A stretch of DNA of 64,000 bases from Pseudomonas sp. JAI120 (GTDB taxonomy: Bacteria > Pseudomonadota > Gammaproteobacteria > Pseudomonadales > Pseudomonadaceae), in contig NZ_JACHCZ010000006.1 in the NCBI RefSeq assembly GCF_014207255.1, positions 248,001 through 312,000 of the forward strand. The letters are read 5' to 3'. The translations under genes were made by a program, and so were the position numbers. The notes below the pieces were generated by a model, which ran no database searches, had not been told where the DNA came from, and was given only the letters and a program-made list of their open reading frames with translations. Below are positions 35,660 to 45,180 of the stretch, piece after piece. Position 1 is the first letter of the stretch, and every line of letters starts with the position of its first letter.

Positions 35660-36649
35660 TTATAGCGGATCTAGCCCACCGAATCGACGATAAAATCCTT
35701 CTGATAAACTGGGAACTGGGCCATCCGCCGTTTCGAGGATGCTATTCAGCCATTGCTCGGCTGGAGGGGTCAGTTCACGGTAGAGGTTGGTGCATAGTTG
35801 ACGAGCTGCACGACCCTCCCACCCACCTGGCAACAATTCGTCTGGCAACTGCGGATCACGCAATGTAAGTTTGCGGTAATCGTGAATGAGCAGCAGGCGT
35901 GCGAGGAAACCATCTTGAGGTTCTATGACATTGGCCTTCTGCACCGCCGTCCATAATGGGCGAAACCTCTGCAGCATCTCATTGTATTGGCGGCCCAACT
36001 CCTCAAGGTTCCAGCTTTCTCTCACCTGGGCACGCAGTGCTTTATTAGCAAGTAACTCACTAGGTTGAGTTTGAAAGACGATCGTCGAATCCTCGACGCC
36101 TAGGTCTCGAAGCGTCGCCAGAACGTCGACGCGTTCTGCTCGTGGGCAGGCCATTAGTCCTGTCGCTAATGAGCCAAATCCTTGCCACTCGAGCTCCTCA
36201 CGTACCTGTTTTCTTTTCTCTGATGTTGCTTGAGGCAACATGACGAGACTCCAAGTACCGTCCCAGGCTTGAGTGGGCTGTTGATAGACCCGCCGAAATG
36301 CTGTTTCGAAGCGGCGGCGACCTGCTCCGGTGAGGCTGTAGTAGCTGCGACGTCCCACTTTGTCAGCAGATAGCCAATCTTCTTTATTTAGCCGAAATAC
36401 AGAGGTGCGCACCAGGCGCTCGTTGATGCCTATAGGTTCTAGTAAAGAGACAATACTGCCCAGCCACGCGGTCCCACCATGTGGTTCTATGGCGTCACCG
36501 TAAAGAGTGGTGATGAGGGAAGTTGTGCGAATGGGAGTTTGTTCTTGGAAACGCTGGATCAGTGTAGACAAGGGGGCAAGGCTGCTCATGGGGCGCTTTT
36601 GCTCGGTAAAAGCGCGAACTATAGCAGGGGTTGGCGCGGCGCTGGTCAT
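35660..36649 (-). CDS. paaX: Phenylacetate catabolon transcriptional repressor PaaX
   Basis: PaaX is a GntR-like repressor released by phenylacetyl-CoA. The sequence shows the N-terminal wHTH part (QEQTPIRTTSLITTLYGDAIEPHGG) and the central and C-terminal PaaX domains, ending near residue 329. The ATG at 36649 overlaps the paaY stop (ATGA), suggesting coupling. Conserved sequence begins 20 codons later at ATG 36589 (309 residues, the usual length), which lacks a ribosome site. It would control the paaF and paaA promoters. Confidence 0.92.
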   Translation of the reverse strand: MTSAAPTPAIVRAFTEQKRPMSSLAPLSTLIQRFQEQTPIRTTSLITTLYGDAIEPHGGTAWLGSIVSLLEPIGINERLVRTSVFRLNKEDWLSADKVGRRSYYSLTGAGRRRFETAFRRVYQQPTQAWDGTWSLVMLPQATSEKRKQVREELEWQGFGSLATGLMACPRAERVDVLATLRDLGVEDSTIVFQTQPSELLANKALRAQVRESWNLEELGRQYNEMLQRFRPLWTAVQKANVIEPQDGFLARLLLIHDYRKLTLRDPQLPDELLPGGWEGRAARQLCTNLYRELTPPAEQWLNSILETADGPVPSLSEGFYRRFGGLDPL

Positions 36650-37245
36650 TGTTGCCGTTCCCCTTTAGGTCTAAATCCAGAGTCACTTAGACGCTCTCGC
36701 TCGGGTTCCTCTGCGCATAACGGTAAACACTCCACCATGCTTTCAAGGCATTTTTGAGCCAGCATTTGATATTGCTCCGTCCCTTTTTTTTTCCACTCCA
36801 GTTCTTGATCAGTCACCGTCCGTTTCACGCTTGCTGGAGCACCCATCACCATGCTTTGGGCTTCGCACTTGAATCCGGACTTTACGAATGCCGAGGCTGC
36901 GACAATACAGCGCGGAGCGATCACGGCGTTGTCCATTACCACCGCGTTCATGCCTATCAAAGAGTCTGCGCCAATAAGGCAGCCGTGTAGGACGGCGCCA
37001 TGGCCAATATGGCCATTCTCCTCGACGACTGTTTCACTGGCTGGAAAGCCATGAATGACACAGGTGTCCTGCACGTTGCTTCCAGCCTTCATGACTATTC
37101 GGCCAAAGTCGCCTCGCAATGATGCAAGCGGACCCACATAGCATCCGGCACCGATGATGACATCCCCAATCAACACCGCAGTTGGGTGGACGTATGCGCT
37201 GGGATGTACAACAGGTGTGAGACCGTTGAAGCGGTAGCAGGGCAT
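36646..37245 (-). CDS. paaY: PaaY, hexapeptide-repeat thioesterase of the phenylacetate pathway
   Basis: This 199-residue protein has left-handed beta-helix hexapeptide repeats (for example GDVIIGAGCYVGP and AVLHGCLIGADSLIGMNAVV) and gamma-carbonic-anhydrase-like histidines. PaaY relatives are thioesterases that remove dead-end CoA esters formed when ring opening fails. The gene is divergent from paaF and overlaps paaX, the standard arrangement. Length matches E. coli PaaY (196). Confidence 0.9.
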   Translation of the reverse strand: MPCYRFNGLTPVVHPSAYVHPTAVLIGDVIIGAGCYVGPLASLRGDFGRIVMKAGSNVQDTCVIHGFPASETVVEENGHIGHGAVLHGCLIGADSLIGMNAVVMDNAVIAPRCIVAASAFVKSGFKCEAQSMVMGAPASVKRTVTDQELEWKKKGTEQYQMLAQKCLESMVECLPLCAEEPERERLSDSGFRPKGERQQ

Positions 37246-37616
37246 GAAGCCTCCAATCGTTAAGGGGTACTTTCCTACCCGTCTGGTACGATACGATTAT
37301 GAATAAAATTAGCATAGGATGTATCGCATAAGGAATTTTTTCTCGGCGATGCAGTGGATGGCACGTTCCAGTGCGCTAAATATTCTGACGCCCCAGTATG
37401 TGGCAGCTTTTGAGTGTGATTGGCCTGCAGGAAGAGCGCTGCTTGAGCGTGTGTCATGTTTAGGTCTTTGCTCGGTCTGGCAGAAAAATCGACAAATTAG
37501 ACACACAAACAAAATAACGATATTGAGATTGTGTATCTTATTACCTATAGTCAGGGCATCGAAGGCGCCCAGTTAGCGCCTCTAATAACGATAAGAACGA
37601 TTGCCTGGAGGTCGAC
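37246..37616. promoter_or_regulatory. Divergent paaY/paaF control region with candidate PaaX site
   Basis: This 371-bp region carries both promoters. At 37289-37294 CGATAC and at 37321-37326 GTATCG form an inverted repeat (centre-to-centre 32 bp); the right arm extends to TGTATCGCAT. The same arm sequence occurs as a perfect repeat at the paaA promoter, supporting it as a PaaX-type operator. The left arm matches less well. Nothing else of note was seen. Confidence 0.45.
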
Positions 37617-38390
37617 GTGCCCGAGTACGTTAGCTACACCGTTCACGGGGAGGGAGTGTGCTTGCTCACTCTGAAGCGTCCTGAGGCGCTGAACGCGCTG
37701 AATACGGCGTTATTGGACGAACTGGCCACATGTCTCGAACGGGTTGCTCATGACCCGGGTATTCGTGCAGTTGTGGTAACTGGTAGTCGCCGAGCCTTTG
37801 CTGCTGGCGCTGATATCAACGAGATGGCTGAGCGAGATTTAGTTGGCATTCTCGATGATCCGCGCGTCAAGCACTGGCAGCGGATTGCCTCATTCCCCAA
37901 ACCCATCATCGCTGCTGTGAATGGATTCGCGCTGGGTGCCGGGTGCGAGCTGGCGATGCACGCCGACATTCTGATCGCTGGTGAGGATGCCCGTTTCGGC
38001 CAGCCTGAAATTAACCTTGGCATCATTCCGGGTGCCGGCGGTACTCAGCGTTTACTTCGCGCAGTCGGTAAGTCCATGGCCATGCAAATGGTGCTCACCG
38101 GAGAAAGTATCGACGCTCGCCACGCGCTTCGTGTGGGCCTCATTAGCGAGGTCACTTTGCCTGAATTGACTGTTGAGCGTGCCTTACAGATTGCTTCTAC
38201 GATCGCGAGTAAAGCGCCACTTGCCGTTCGGTTGGGTAAGGAAGCTCTGTTAAAGGCTCAGGATACCGACCTCGCTACCGGTCTTCGCTTCGAGCGTCAT
38301 GCTTTTACCGTCCTTGCCGGAACAGTTGATCGCAATGAAGGCATTAAGGCCTTTCAGGAAAAACGTTCCCCTAAATATATCGGTCGCTGA
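37617..38390 (+). CDS. paaF: 2,3-Dehydroadipyl-CoA hydratase PaaF
   Basis: The GTG start follows GGAGG by five bases. The 257-residue crotonase-fold protein shows the oxyanion-hole segments AFAAGADINEMA and GFALGAGCELAM and a catalytic Glu in GQPEINLGIIPGAGGTQRL. PaaF hydrates 2,3-dehydroadipyl-CoA to 3-hydroxyadipyl-CoA in lower phenylacetate degradation. It is the first gene of the paaFGHIJK run. Confidence 0.93.
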   Translation: MPEYVSYTVHGEGVCLLTLKRPEALNALNTALLDELATCLERVAHDPGIRAVVVTGSRRAFAAGADINEMAERDLVGILDDPRVKHWQRIASFPKPIIAAVNGFALGAGCELAMHADILIAGEDARFGQPEINLGIIPGAGGTQRLLRAVGKSMAMQMVLTGESIDARHALRVGLISEVTLPELTVERALQIASTIASKAPLAVRLGKEALLKAQDTDLATGLRFERHAFTVLAGTVDRNEGIKAFQEKRSPKYIGR

Positions 38391-38411
38391 GCCACTATAA
38401 AGGTTGCTGTC

Positions 38412-39203
38412 ATGAGCTACGAACACATCATTTTTAATGTCGACGCAGGCGTTGCATTGCTTTCGTTGAACCGTCCTGACCAGTTAAACGCTTTCAATAC
38501 CAAGATGCATGAAGAGGTTAGGGAGGCGTTGAAAGCAGTCAGGTCCGATAAGCATGTGCGTGTTTTGCTGCTAACTGGTGAGGGGCGCGGTTTCTGTGCA
38601 GGCCAAGACCTAAGTGACCGCAACGTAGCACCCGGTGTAGAACGTCCCGACCTGGGCGTTTCAATTGAGCGCTTCTACAACCCGCTTTTGTGTGCGTTAC
38701 GTGATCTGCCACTGCCTGTGATCTGTGCAGTTAATGGAGTAGCCGCTGGCGCGGGGGCCAATATCCCTTTGGTCTGCGATATTGTCCTAGCGGCCAGATC
38801 GGCCAGTTTTATTCAAGCATTCTGCAAAATCGGACTTATACCTGATTCCGGTGGGACTTGGTCTCTTCCCCGCCTTGTCGGCATGGCTCGTGCTAAGGCC
38901 CTGGCCATGTTGGGTAATAAACTCAGCGCTGAACAGGCACAGCAGTGGGGTTTAATTCACCAGGTTGTTGATGATGCGGATCTGCGATATGAGGCTTTGA
39001 AGCTTGCTCGAATGCTAGCGACACAGCCGACTGCTGGGTTGGCATTAACCAAGCGAGCGTTGAACGCCAGCTTCGACAATACGTTTGAGCAACAGCTCAC
39101 CCTTGAGCGCGATTTGCAGAGACTGGCCGGCCATACCGACGACTATCGTGAGGGTGTTAGCGCGTTTATGGAAAAAAGGCCCGCTGACTTCAAGGGGCGC
39201 TGA
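38412..39203 (+). CDS. paaG: 1,2-Epoxyphenylacetyl-CoA isomerase PaaG
   Basis: This 263-residue crotonase-fold protein has the segment GRGFCAGQDLSDRNV, typical of PaaG, and an Asp in LIPDSGGTW at the catalytic site. PaaG converts the ring epoxide to the oxepin and later isomerises a double bond. The start lies 21 bp after paaF. Confidence 0.94.
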   Translation: MSYEHIIFNVDAGVALLSLNRPDQLNAFNTKMHEEVREALKAVRSDKHVRVLLLTGEGRGFCAGQDLSDRNVAPGVERPDLGVSIERFYNPLLCALRDLPLPVICAVNGVAAGAGANIPLVCDIVLAARSASFIQAFCKIGLIPDSGGTWSLPRLVGMARAKALAMLGNKLSAEQAQQWGLIHQVVDDADLRYEALKLARMLATQPTAGLALTKRALNASFDNTFEQQLTLERDLQRLAGHTDDYREGVSAFMEKRPADFKGR

Positions 39204-39204
39204 G

Positions 39205-40728
39205 ATGAAAGAGTCTTTGCCCTTGGGCAGTATTGTTTCAGTGGTAGGGGCCGGAGCCATGGGAGCCGGAATTGCGCAAGTAGCAGCTCAGGCGGGTCAT
39301 CCGGTCCGGATTTACGATATGCGCGAAGGCGCGGCTGTAAAAGCCATAGAAGGTATCAGTGCACAGCTTCAGTCTCGCGTGCAGAAAGGCAAGCTGACTT
39401 CAGAAGAGCACTCTGCAATTTTAGGTCGTATAGGCGCAGCCGAAACCCTTCAGGCGCTTGCTGATTCTTCTTTGATAATTGAGGCAATTGTTGAGCAGCG
39501 CCAAGCAAAACAAGCACTTTTCTCCGAATTAGAGGCGTTATGCCCAGCTACCACGGTACTGGCGAGCAATACCTCATCTATATCAATTACAGCGCTGGCG
39601 GCGGGTATGAAATACCCGGCTCGCGTCATAGGTCTGCATTTTTTCAATCCAGCCCCGCTTATGGCTTTGGTGGAGGTCGTATCGGGATTAGCTACCGATA
39701 CCAAGCTCATCGACTGCATGGTGGCAACCGTAACGGCGTGGGGGAAAACACCAGTAGTTTGTCGATCGACCCCCGGCTTTATTGTTAACCGGGTGGCCCG
39801 TCCATTTTATGCTGAAAGCATGCGTTTGTTGCAGGAGGGAGCGTCGGACTGTGCGACATTGGATGCGCTCCTGCGTGAAGCTGGTAGCTTCCGGATGGGG
39901 GCATTTGAGCTAACGGATTTGATTGGTCACGACGTGAATTACGCAGTAACTCGTTCGGTATTCGATGCGTTCTATGGCGACTTCCGGTTTCAGCCTTCTC
40001 TCATCCAGCATGAGTTGGTGGAAGCAGGGTTCTTCGGTCGAAAAAGCGGTCGCGGGTTCTACGATTACAGCTCAACTGTAGAAAAGCCCCAGCCTCGTCA
40101 GCTTGTAGCTGTAGGCAGCCCGTTAACTTGCATCGTAGAGGGCGACCTTGGGCCTGCTAAGTCTTTGCTAATTCGTTTCCGTCAGGCAGGAATCAGCATC
40201 GTGGAGCGGCCTGGGGAAGGTGTACTACGGGTCGGGAGCGCTGTATTGGCACTAAGCGATGGCCGTCTCGCATCACAGCGTGCGCGAGATCATCATTTTT
40301 CCAGTCTTGCACTTTTTGATCTGGCTCATGACTACTCAACAGTGACTTCTCTGGGGGTCGCTTTTAGTGCGTCAACTCCAAATGAAGCTAAGCAAGCGGT
40401 AGTTGATTTATTGGTAGGTGCTGGGATCAAAGTCCGGCCATTGGCTGATGTGCCGGGTTTGGTGGTCTTGCGGACTGTCGTCATGCTGGCCAATGAGGCC
40501 GCTGATACGTTGCTGCAACAAGTCGCTAATGCTCGAGATATTGATTTAGCCATGTGCGCAGGTGTGAATTACCCGAGTGGCCCGCTAGCTTGGGCTGACC
40601 GTCTAGGCGCGGATTGGGTGGTCAATGTTTTGAAATGCTTGCAATCCGTCTACGGCGAAGATCGATATCGCCCCTCAATGTTGCTGAGCCGTATTGCAAC
40701 TGAAGGAGCGCTATTCCATGCCGACTGA
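39205..40728 (+). CDS. paaH: 3-Hydroxyadipyl-CoA dehydrogenase PaaH
   Basis: The ATG at 39205 follows the paaG stop by one base, giving 507 residues. The N-terminal Rossmann motif is GAGAMGAGIAQVA; HFFNPAPLMALVEV carries the catalytic His. A second C-terminal 3HCDH domain (about 300-505) makes it longer than simple FadB-type dehydrogenases, as usual for PaaH in pseudomonads. It oxidises 3-hydroxyadipyl-CoA with NAD. Confidence 0.94.
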   Translation: MKESLPLGSIVSVVGAGAMGAGIAQVAAQAGHPVRIYDMREGAAVKAIEGISAQLQSRVQKGKLTSEEHSAILGRIGAAETLQALADSSLIIEAIVEQRQAKQALFSELEALCPATTVLASNTSSISITALAAGMKYPARVIGLHFFNPAPLMALVEVVSGLATDTKLIDCMVATVTAWGKTPVVCRSTPGFIVNRVARPFYAESMRLLQEGASDCATLDALLREAGSFRMGAFELTDLIGHDVNYAVTRSVFDAFYGDFRFQPSLIQHELVEAGFFGRKSGRGFYDYSSTVEKPQPRQLVAVGSPLTCIVEGDLGPAKSLLIRFRQAGISIVERPGEGVLRVGSAVLALSDGRLASQRARDHHFSSLALFDLAHDYSTVTSLGVAFSASTPNEAKQAVVDLLVGAGIKVRPLADVPGLVVLRTVVMLANEAADTLLQQVANARDIDLAMCAGVNYPSGPLAWADRLGADWVVNVLKCLQSVYGEDRYRPSMLLSRIATEGALFHAD

Positions 40729-41167
40729 GAATGCGCAAACCTTGGCCATTAAGTGCGCAGAGGCGATGTTCGAACGAGATATCGCCACACGCTCATTGGG
40801 CGTTGATTTGCAGTGGGTCAAGCCAGGTGCGGCTTGCTTAGCCATGACGGTGAAAGAGCACATGATCCAGGGGCATGGCACCTGCCATGGCGGTTATTTA
40901 TTCACCCTGGCCGACTCCGCATTTGCCTTTGCTTGCAATAGCCACGACAGAGCGACGGTAGCTCAAGGCTGCAGCATTGACTACGTCTCCCCTGCTGGTT
41001 TGGGAGATCGTCTCGTTGCTACGGCTAATGAGGTTAGCCGTGGTGGACGAACAGGTAACTATCACGTGCGTATCGAAACCGATAACGGTCGTTTGGTCGC
41101 TCTGTTTCATGGGCGCTCGTATGAGCTGCGTGGCGCCGTTATTCAACAGGAGAATCCTCATGGCTGA
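40718..41167 (+). CDS. paaI: Hydroxyphenylacetyl-CoA thioesterase PaaI
   Basis: The ATG at 40718 overlaps the paaH end, giving 149 residues. The hot-dog motif GHGTCHGGYLFTLADSAFA with its catalytic Asp is diagnostic for PaaI. PaaI removes CoA from misrouted hydroxyphenylacetyl-CoA. The overlap with both neighbours indicates one tightly coupled transcript. Confidence 0.94.
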   Translation: MPTENAQTLAIKCAEAMFERDIATRSLGVDLQWVKPGAACLAMTVKEHMIQGHGTCHGGYLFTLADSAFAFACNSHDRATVAQGCSIDYVSPAGLGDRLVATANEVSRGGRTGNYHVRIETDNGRLVALFHGRSYELRGAVIQQENPHG

Positions 41168-42380
41168 TGCCACTCTTAGCGACGCCTTTATTATTGACGC
41201 AATTCGAACGCCGGTAGGACGCTATGGCGGTGCACTGTCCTCGGTACGAGCTGATGATCTTGCTGCGATTCCCATCGAGGCTCTTAAGCAGCGTAATCCG
41301 AATGTTGACTGGTCGAAACTTGACGATGTGTTGCTCGGATGTGCGAACCAGGCGGGTGAAGACAATCGCAATGTGGCGCGTATGGCTGTGCTGCTCGCAG
41401 GCCTTCCAATCGAGGTCTCGGGTACGACTATTAACCGATTGTGTGGCTCGGGTATGGATGCAATTGGTTACGCCGCTCGAGCACTACGCAGTCGTGAAGC
41501 GCATCTAATTATCGCTGGTGGTGTTGAGTCAATGTCGAGGGCTCCACTCGTTATGCCGAAGGCGGAGCAGGCTTTTTCGCGGCAGGCCGAGATTTTTGAC
41601 ACCACCATTGGTTGGCGCTTCGTTAACCCGTTAATGAAGGAGCAATACGGGATCGACTCCATGCCAGAGACAGCGGAGAACGTCGCTGCTCAATTTGAGA
41701 TTAGTCGTGAGGACCAAGATAACTTTGCTTTTCGCAGTCAGCGAAAGGCGGGTGCTGCTCAAGAGCGAGGGCGATTCGAGCGCGAAATCGTTCCAGTCCA
41801 GATCCCGCAGCGCAAGGGGCCACCAAAGGTTGTTGAACATGACGAGCACCCTCGTGCTGATACGACCTTGGATCAATTGGCTAAGTTGCCTACCCCATTC
41901 CGAAAGGGCGGCAGTGTCACCGCTGGCAATGCATCGGGTGTAAACGATGGTGCTTGTGCGCTCTTGTTGGCGAGCTCGGAAGCCGTTTTGGAATACGGCC
42001 TTAAGCCCCGGGCGAGAGTGGTGGGTATGGCTACGGCTGGCGTGAGCCCCGACATCATGGGAGTTGGTCCTGTACCGGCAACTCGCAAAGTCCTGAAGAT
42101 GACCGGTTTGACTCTGTCGGATATGGATGTGATTGAGCTCAACGAAGCTTTCGCTGCTCAAGGCTTGGCGGTGTTGCGCCAGTTGGAACTGAGTGATGAC
42201 GATCCGCGGGTCAACCCCAATGGTGGCGGGATTGCATTAGGTCACCCGCTCGGTATGAGCGGTGCTCGTCTGGTCATGACGGCTCTGCACGAATTGGAAG
42301 AGCGTCGAGGGCGTTATGCGCTATGCACCATGTGCATAGGAGTAGGTCAAGGAATCGCACTAATTATTGAACGAATTTAA
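41160..42380 (+). CDS. paaJ: 3-Oxoadipyl-CoA thiolase PaaJ
   Basis: The ATG at 41160 overlaps paaI by 8 bp, giving 406 residues. Thiolase motifs are the acylated Cys in NRLCGSGMDAI (about 91) and GGGIALGHPLGMSGAR and CTMCIGVGQG near the C-terminus. It yields succinyl-CoA and acetyl-CoA from 3-oxoadipyl-CoA and removes acetyl-CoA from the earlier C8 intermediate. Length and neighbours match PaaJ/PcaF. Confidence 0.95.
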   Translation: MADATLSDAFIIDAIRTPVGRYGGALSSVRADDLAAIPIEALKQRNPNVDWSKLDDVLLGCANQAGEDNRNVARMAVLLAGLPIEVSGTTINRLCGSGMDAIGYAARALRSREAHLIIAGGVESMSRAPLVMPKAEQAFSRQAEIFDTTIGWRFVNPLMKEQYGIDSMPETAENVAAQFEISREDQDNFAFRSQRKAGAAQERGRFEREIVPVQIPQRKGPPKVVEHDEHPRADTTLDQLAKLPTPFRKGGSVTAGNASGVNDGACALLLASSEAVLEYGLKPRARVVGMATAGVSPDIMGVGPVPATRKVLKMTGLTLSDMDVIELNEAFAAQGLAVLRQLELSDDDPRVNPNGGGIALGHPLGMSGARLVMTALHELEERRGRYALCTMCIGVGQGIALIIERI

Positions 42381-42431
42381 GCCTTAGAAATATTGGGCGT
42401 ACCTGCATTAACAAGAACAATCGGGTGGACC

Positions 42432-43748
42432 ATGAATATGTACCAGAATGCCGACCGTGCTTTGCTTGACCCACTGGAGACCGCCAGTGTAGATGAATTG
42501 CGCCAGCATCAATTTGATCGTCTGCGTTGGTCGCTGAGCCATGCTTACGAAAATGTCCCGCTCTATCGCCAGCGATTTGATGCTGCTGGCATTCATCCAA
42601 CTGATTTGAAGGCGCTGGAAGATCTGGCCAACTTTCCGTTCACAGGTAAAAGTGACCTGCGGGATAACTATCCCTATGGGATGTTCGCAGTTCCGCATGA
42701 CCAAGTCGTGCGTCTACATGCCTCCAGCGGTACCACCGGCAAACCTACAGTCGTTGGCTACACCCAGAATGATATCGATACATGGGCGAACGTCGTTGCT
42801 CGTTCAATTCGTGCAGCCGGGGGGCGAAAAGGCGACAAGGTCCATATCGCCTATGGTTATGGTCTATTCACTGGTGGGCTTGGCGCCCACTATGGTGCAG
42901 AACGCTTGGGTTGCACTGTTATTCCGATGTCAGGGGGGCAGACAGAAAAACAAGTTCAACTGATTCGTGATTTACAGCCCGACATTATCATGGTTACCCC
43001 GTCTTATATGCTCAACCTGGCTGATGAAATCGAGCGGCAGGGTATTGACCCTCATAAGTTGAAGTTGCGACTGGGCATTTTTGGGGCGGAGCCTTGGACC
43101 GCAGAGTTGCGCCGCAAAGTGGAAGAGCGCTTGGGCATTACCGCGCTGGATATCTATGGTTTGTCGGAGATCATGGGGCCGGGCGTAGCAATGGAATGTA
43201 TGGAAACCAAAGATGGACCGACCGTTTGGGAGGATCATTTTTATCCTGAAATTATCGATCCTGTATCTGGAAAGGTTCTACCGGATGGTGAATACGGCGA
43301 GTTGGTATTCACTTCGTTGAGTAAAGAAGCCCTCCCGATGATTCGATATCGAACGCGCGACCTGACCCGGTTACTGCCAGGTACTGCCCGCCCTATGCGA
43401 CGCATCGACAAAATTACTGGCCGCAGCGACGACATGCTGATCATTCGAGGGGTCAATGTGTTTCCCACTCAGATTGAGGAGCTGGTTCTAAAAACAAAAC
43501 AACTATCAGAGCATTATGAGATGCATTTGTATCGCAATGGAAACCTGGACAGTGTTGAGGTCCATGTTGAAATTCGTCCAGATCATCAGCACCTCGATAG
43601 TGAGAGCCAGCAACAGGCGGGGCAACATCTCGCCCAGCAAATTAAGACCTACGTCGGCATCAGCGCTAAGGTTTTGGTTCGGCCAATCTATAGCCTCAAG
43701 CGTTCGGAAGGCAAAGCCTGTCACGTGTTTGATAAGCGACCGGGCTGA
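42432..43748 (+). CDS. paaK: Phenylacetate-CoA ligase PaaK
   Basis: The ATG at 42432 gives 438 residues, the normal PaaK length. The AMP-binding P-loop is SSGTTGKPT (about 98-106), with YGLSEIMGPG and TGRSDDML further on. It makes phenylacetyl-CoA from phenylacetate, CoA and ATP; this is the true inducer for PaaX release. It ends the first gene run, with a promoter region before paaA. Confidence 0.96.
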   Translation: MNMYQNADRALLDPLETASVDELRQHQFDRLRWSLSHAYENVPLYRQRFDAAGIHPTDLKALEDLANFPFTGKSDLRDNYPYGMFAVPHDQVVRLHASSGTTGKPTVVGYTQNDIDTWANVVARSIRAAGGRKGDKVHIAYGYGLFTGGLGAHYGAERLGCTVIPMSGGQTEKQVQLIRDLQPDIIMVTPSYMLNLADEIERQGIDPHKLKLRLGIFGAEPWTAELRRKVEERLGITALDIYGLSEIMGPGVAMECMETKDGPTVWEDHFYPEIIDPVSGKVLPDGEYGELVFTSLSKEALPMIRYRTRDLTRLLPGTARPMRRIDKITGRSDDMLIIRGVNVFPTQIEELVLKTKQLSEHYEMHLYRNGNLDSVEVHVEIRPDHQHLDSESQQQAGQHLAQQIKTYVGISAKVLVRPIYSLKRSEGKACHVFDKRPG

Positions 43749-43816
43749 AAGCGATACAAAAAATACAAATAAAACACTATTTTTGTGTTGAAGAAAATTT
43801 CTGTATCGCTTAAAAC
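43749..43816 (+). promoter_or_regulatory. paaA promoter with perfect 10-bp inverted repeat (candidate PaaX operator)
   Basis: AAGCGATACA at 43749-43758 is the exact reverse complement of TGTATCGCTT at 43802-43811, with a 43-bp spacer (about five helical turns between centres). A promoter TTGAAG (43788) - 17 bp - TAAAAC (43811) overlaps the right arm, so protein binding there would block polymerase. PaaX is the obvious candidate, as it represses paaA-type promoters. A related repeat lies in the paaY/paaF region. Confidence 0.6.
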
Positions 43817-43876
43817 GTAGATAAGGCTGGTGACCGTACCGGTTTGCCCCTAACGAATGCCAGGAGGAGTCTCCCC

Positions 43877-44869
43877 ATGTATGCCCAATTGGTGGAAACC
43901 GGCGTCAAACGCTTGAAAACGCTGGACGAGATGGCGCCCGAAGAGCGGGCTTTTCAAGAAAAAATCGATGCTGAGATCAAAATCGAAGCGAAAAATTGGA
44001 TGCCCGAAGCCTATCGGCAAACGCTGGTTCGGCAAATCTCCCAACACGCTCACTCGGAAATCGTCGGAATGCTGCCCGAGGGGAATTGGGTGACTCGCGC
44101 GCCGACGCTCAAGCGCAAGTTGCAACTGATGGCCAAAGTCCAGGATGAGGCAGGGCATGGTTTGTACTTGTACAGCGCTATGGAAACGCTGGGGGCTGAT
44201 CGTGACGTCGAGATCGGAAAAATGCTTGCTGGCAAAGCGAAATATTCGAGCATTTTCAACTATCCCACATTGACCTGGGCTGATATGGGAGCGGTTGGCT
44301 GGCTAGTTGATGGCGCAGCTATCGTTAACCAAGTGGTGCTGCAGCGGACCTCTTATGGTCCTTATTCGCGCGCGATGGTCCGTATTTGCAAGGAGGAGAG
44401 TTTTCATCAGCGGCAGGGGTACGAGATGCTTCTGACAATGATGCGCTATGGGACTCCAGCGCAAAAAGAGATGGTGCAGGACGCAATCAACCGCTTTTGG
44501 TGGCCATCATTGATGATGTTCGGTCCAAGCGACGCAGACTCTCCCAACAGCGCGCAGTCTATGGCGTGGAAGATAAAACGTCAGGGTAATGACGAGCTTC
44601 GTCAGCGCTTCATTGACCAGACCATTCCACAATTGGAGCTGCTCGGATGCACTGTTCCCGATCCAGACCTGAAATGGAACGAGGAAACTGGTCATTACGA
44701 CTTTGGTGAAATCCAGTGGGAAGAATTTTATCAAGTGCTGAAGGGCAATGGCCCTTGCAACCGTGAGCGCCTCGAAGCTCGCTGCAAGGCAACCAAAGAA
44801 GGCGCTTGGGTTCGTGAAGCGGCGGTTGCCTATGCAAAAAAACAACAAGCTAAACGTAGCGCTGCCTGA
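43877..44869 (+). CDS. paaA: Phenylacetyl-CoA epoxidase catalytic subunit PaaA
   Basis: This 330-residue protein has the diiron ligand helices, including DEAGHGLYLYSAMETLG and the later CKEESFHQRQGYE. It is the catalytic subunit of the ring-1,2-phenylacetyl-CoA epoxidase PaaABCE. The ATG at 43877 lies 7 bp after AGGAG. The epoxidation needs NADPH through PaaE and oxygen. Confidence 0.96.
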   Translation: MYAQLVETGVKRLKTLDEMAPEERAFQEKIDAEIKIEAKNWMPEAYRQTLVRQISQHAHSEIVGMLPEGNWVTRAPTLKRKLQLMAKVQDEAGHGLYLYSAMETLGADRDVEIGKMLAGKAKYSSIFNYPTLTWADMGAVGWLVDGAAIVNQVVLQRTSYGPYSRAMVRICKEESFHQRQGYEMLLTMMRYGTPAQKEMVQDAINRFWWPSLMMFGPSDADSPNSAQSMAWKIKRQGNDELRQRFIDQTIPQLELLGCTVPDPDLKWNEETGHYDFGEIQWEEFYQVLKGNGPCNRERLEARCKATKEGAWVREAAVAYAKKQQAKRSAA

Positions 44870-44889
44870 GCGTTTGAGGAGTAATCAAC

Positions 44890-45171
44890 ATGGCCGAGTG
44901 GACCTTATTCGAAGTTTTCGTGCGTAGTAAGCATGGACTTAATCATAAGCACGTAGGCAGCGTGCACGCTGCCGACTCACGCATGGCGTTGGAAAATGCT
45001 CGTGAGCTTTATACCCGCCGTAGTGAGGGCGTGAGCCTTTGGGTTGTGCAGTCGAACCAAATCATTGCCTCTTCCCCAGATGAAAGAGATCCGTTGTTTG
45101 ATCCTTCGGATGACAAGGTCTATCGCCATGCCAGCTTTTATGAGCTGCCACCAGAAGTCGGGCACATGTGA
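44890..45171 (+). CDS. paaB: Phenylacetyl-CoA epoxidase subunit PaaB
   Basis: This 93-residue protein begins MAEWTLFEVFVRSKHGLNH, a near-invariant PaaB start. It bridges PaaAC dimers in the epoxidase. The start lies 21 bp after paaA. Confidence 0.96.
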   Translation: MAEWTLFEVFVRSKHGLNHKHVGSVHAADSRMALENARELYTRRSEGVSLWVVQSNQIIASSPDERDPLFDPSDDKVYRHASFYELPPEVGHM

Positions 45172-45180
45172 GGAAAGATC

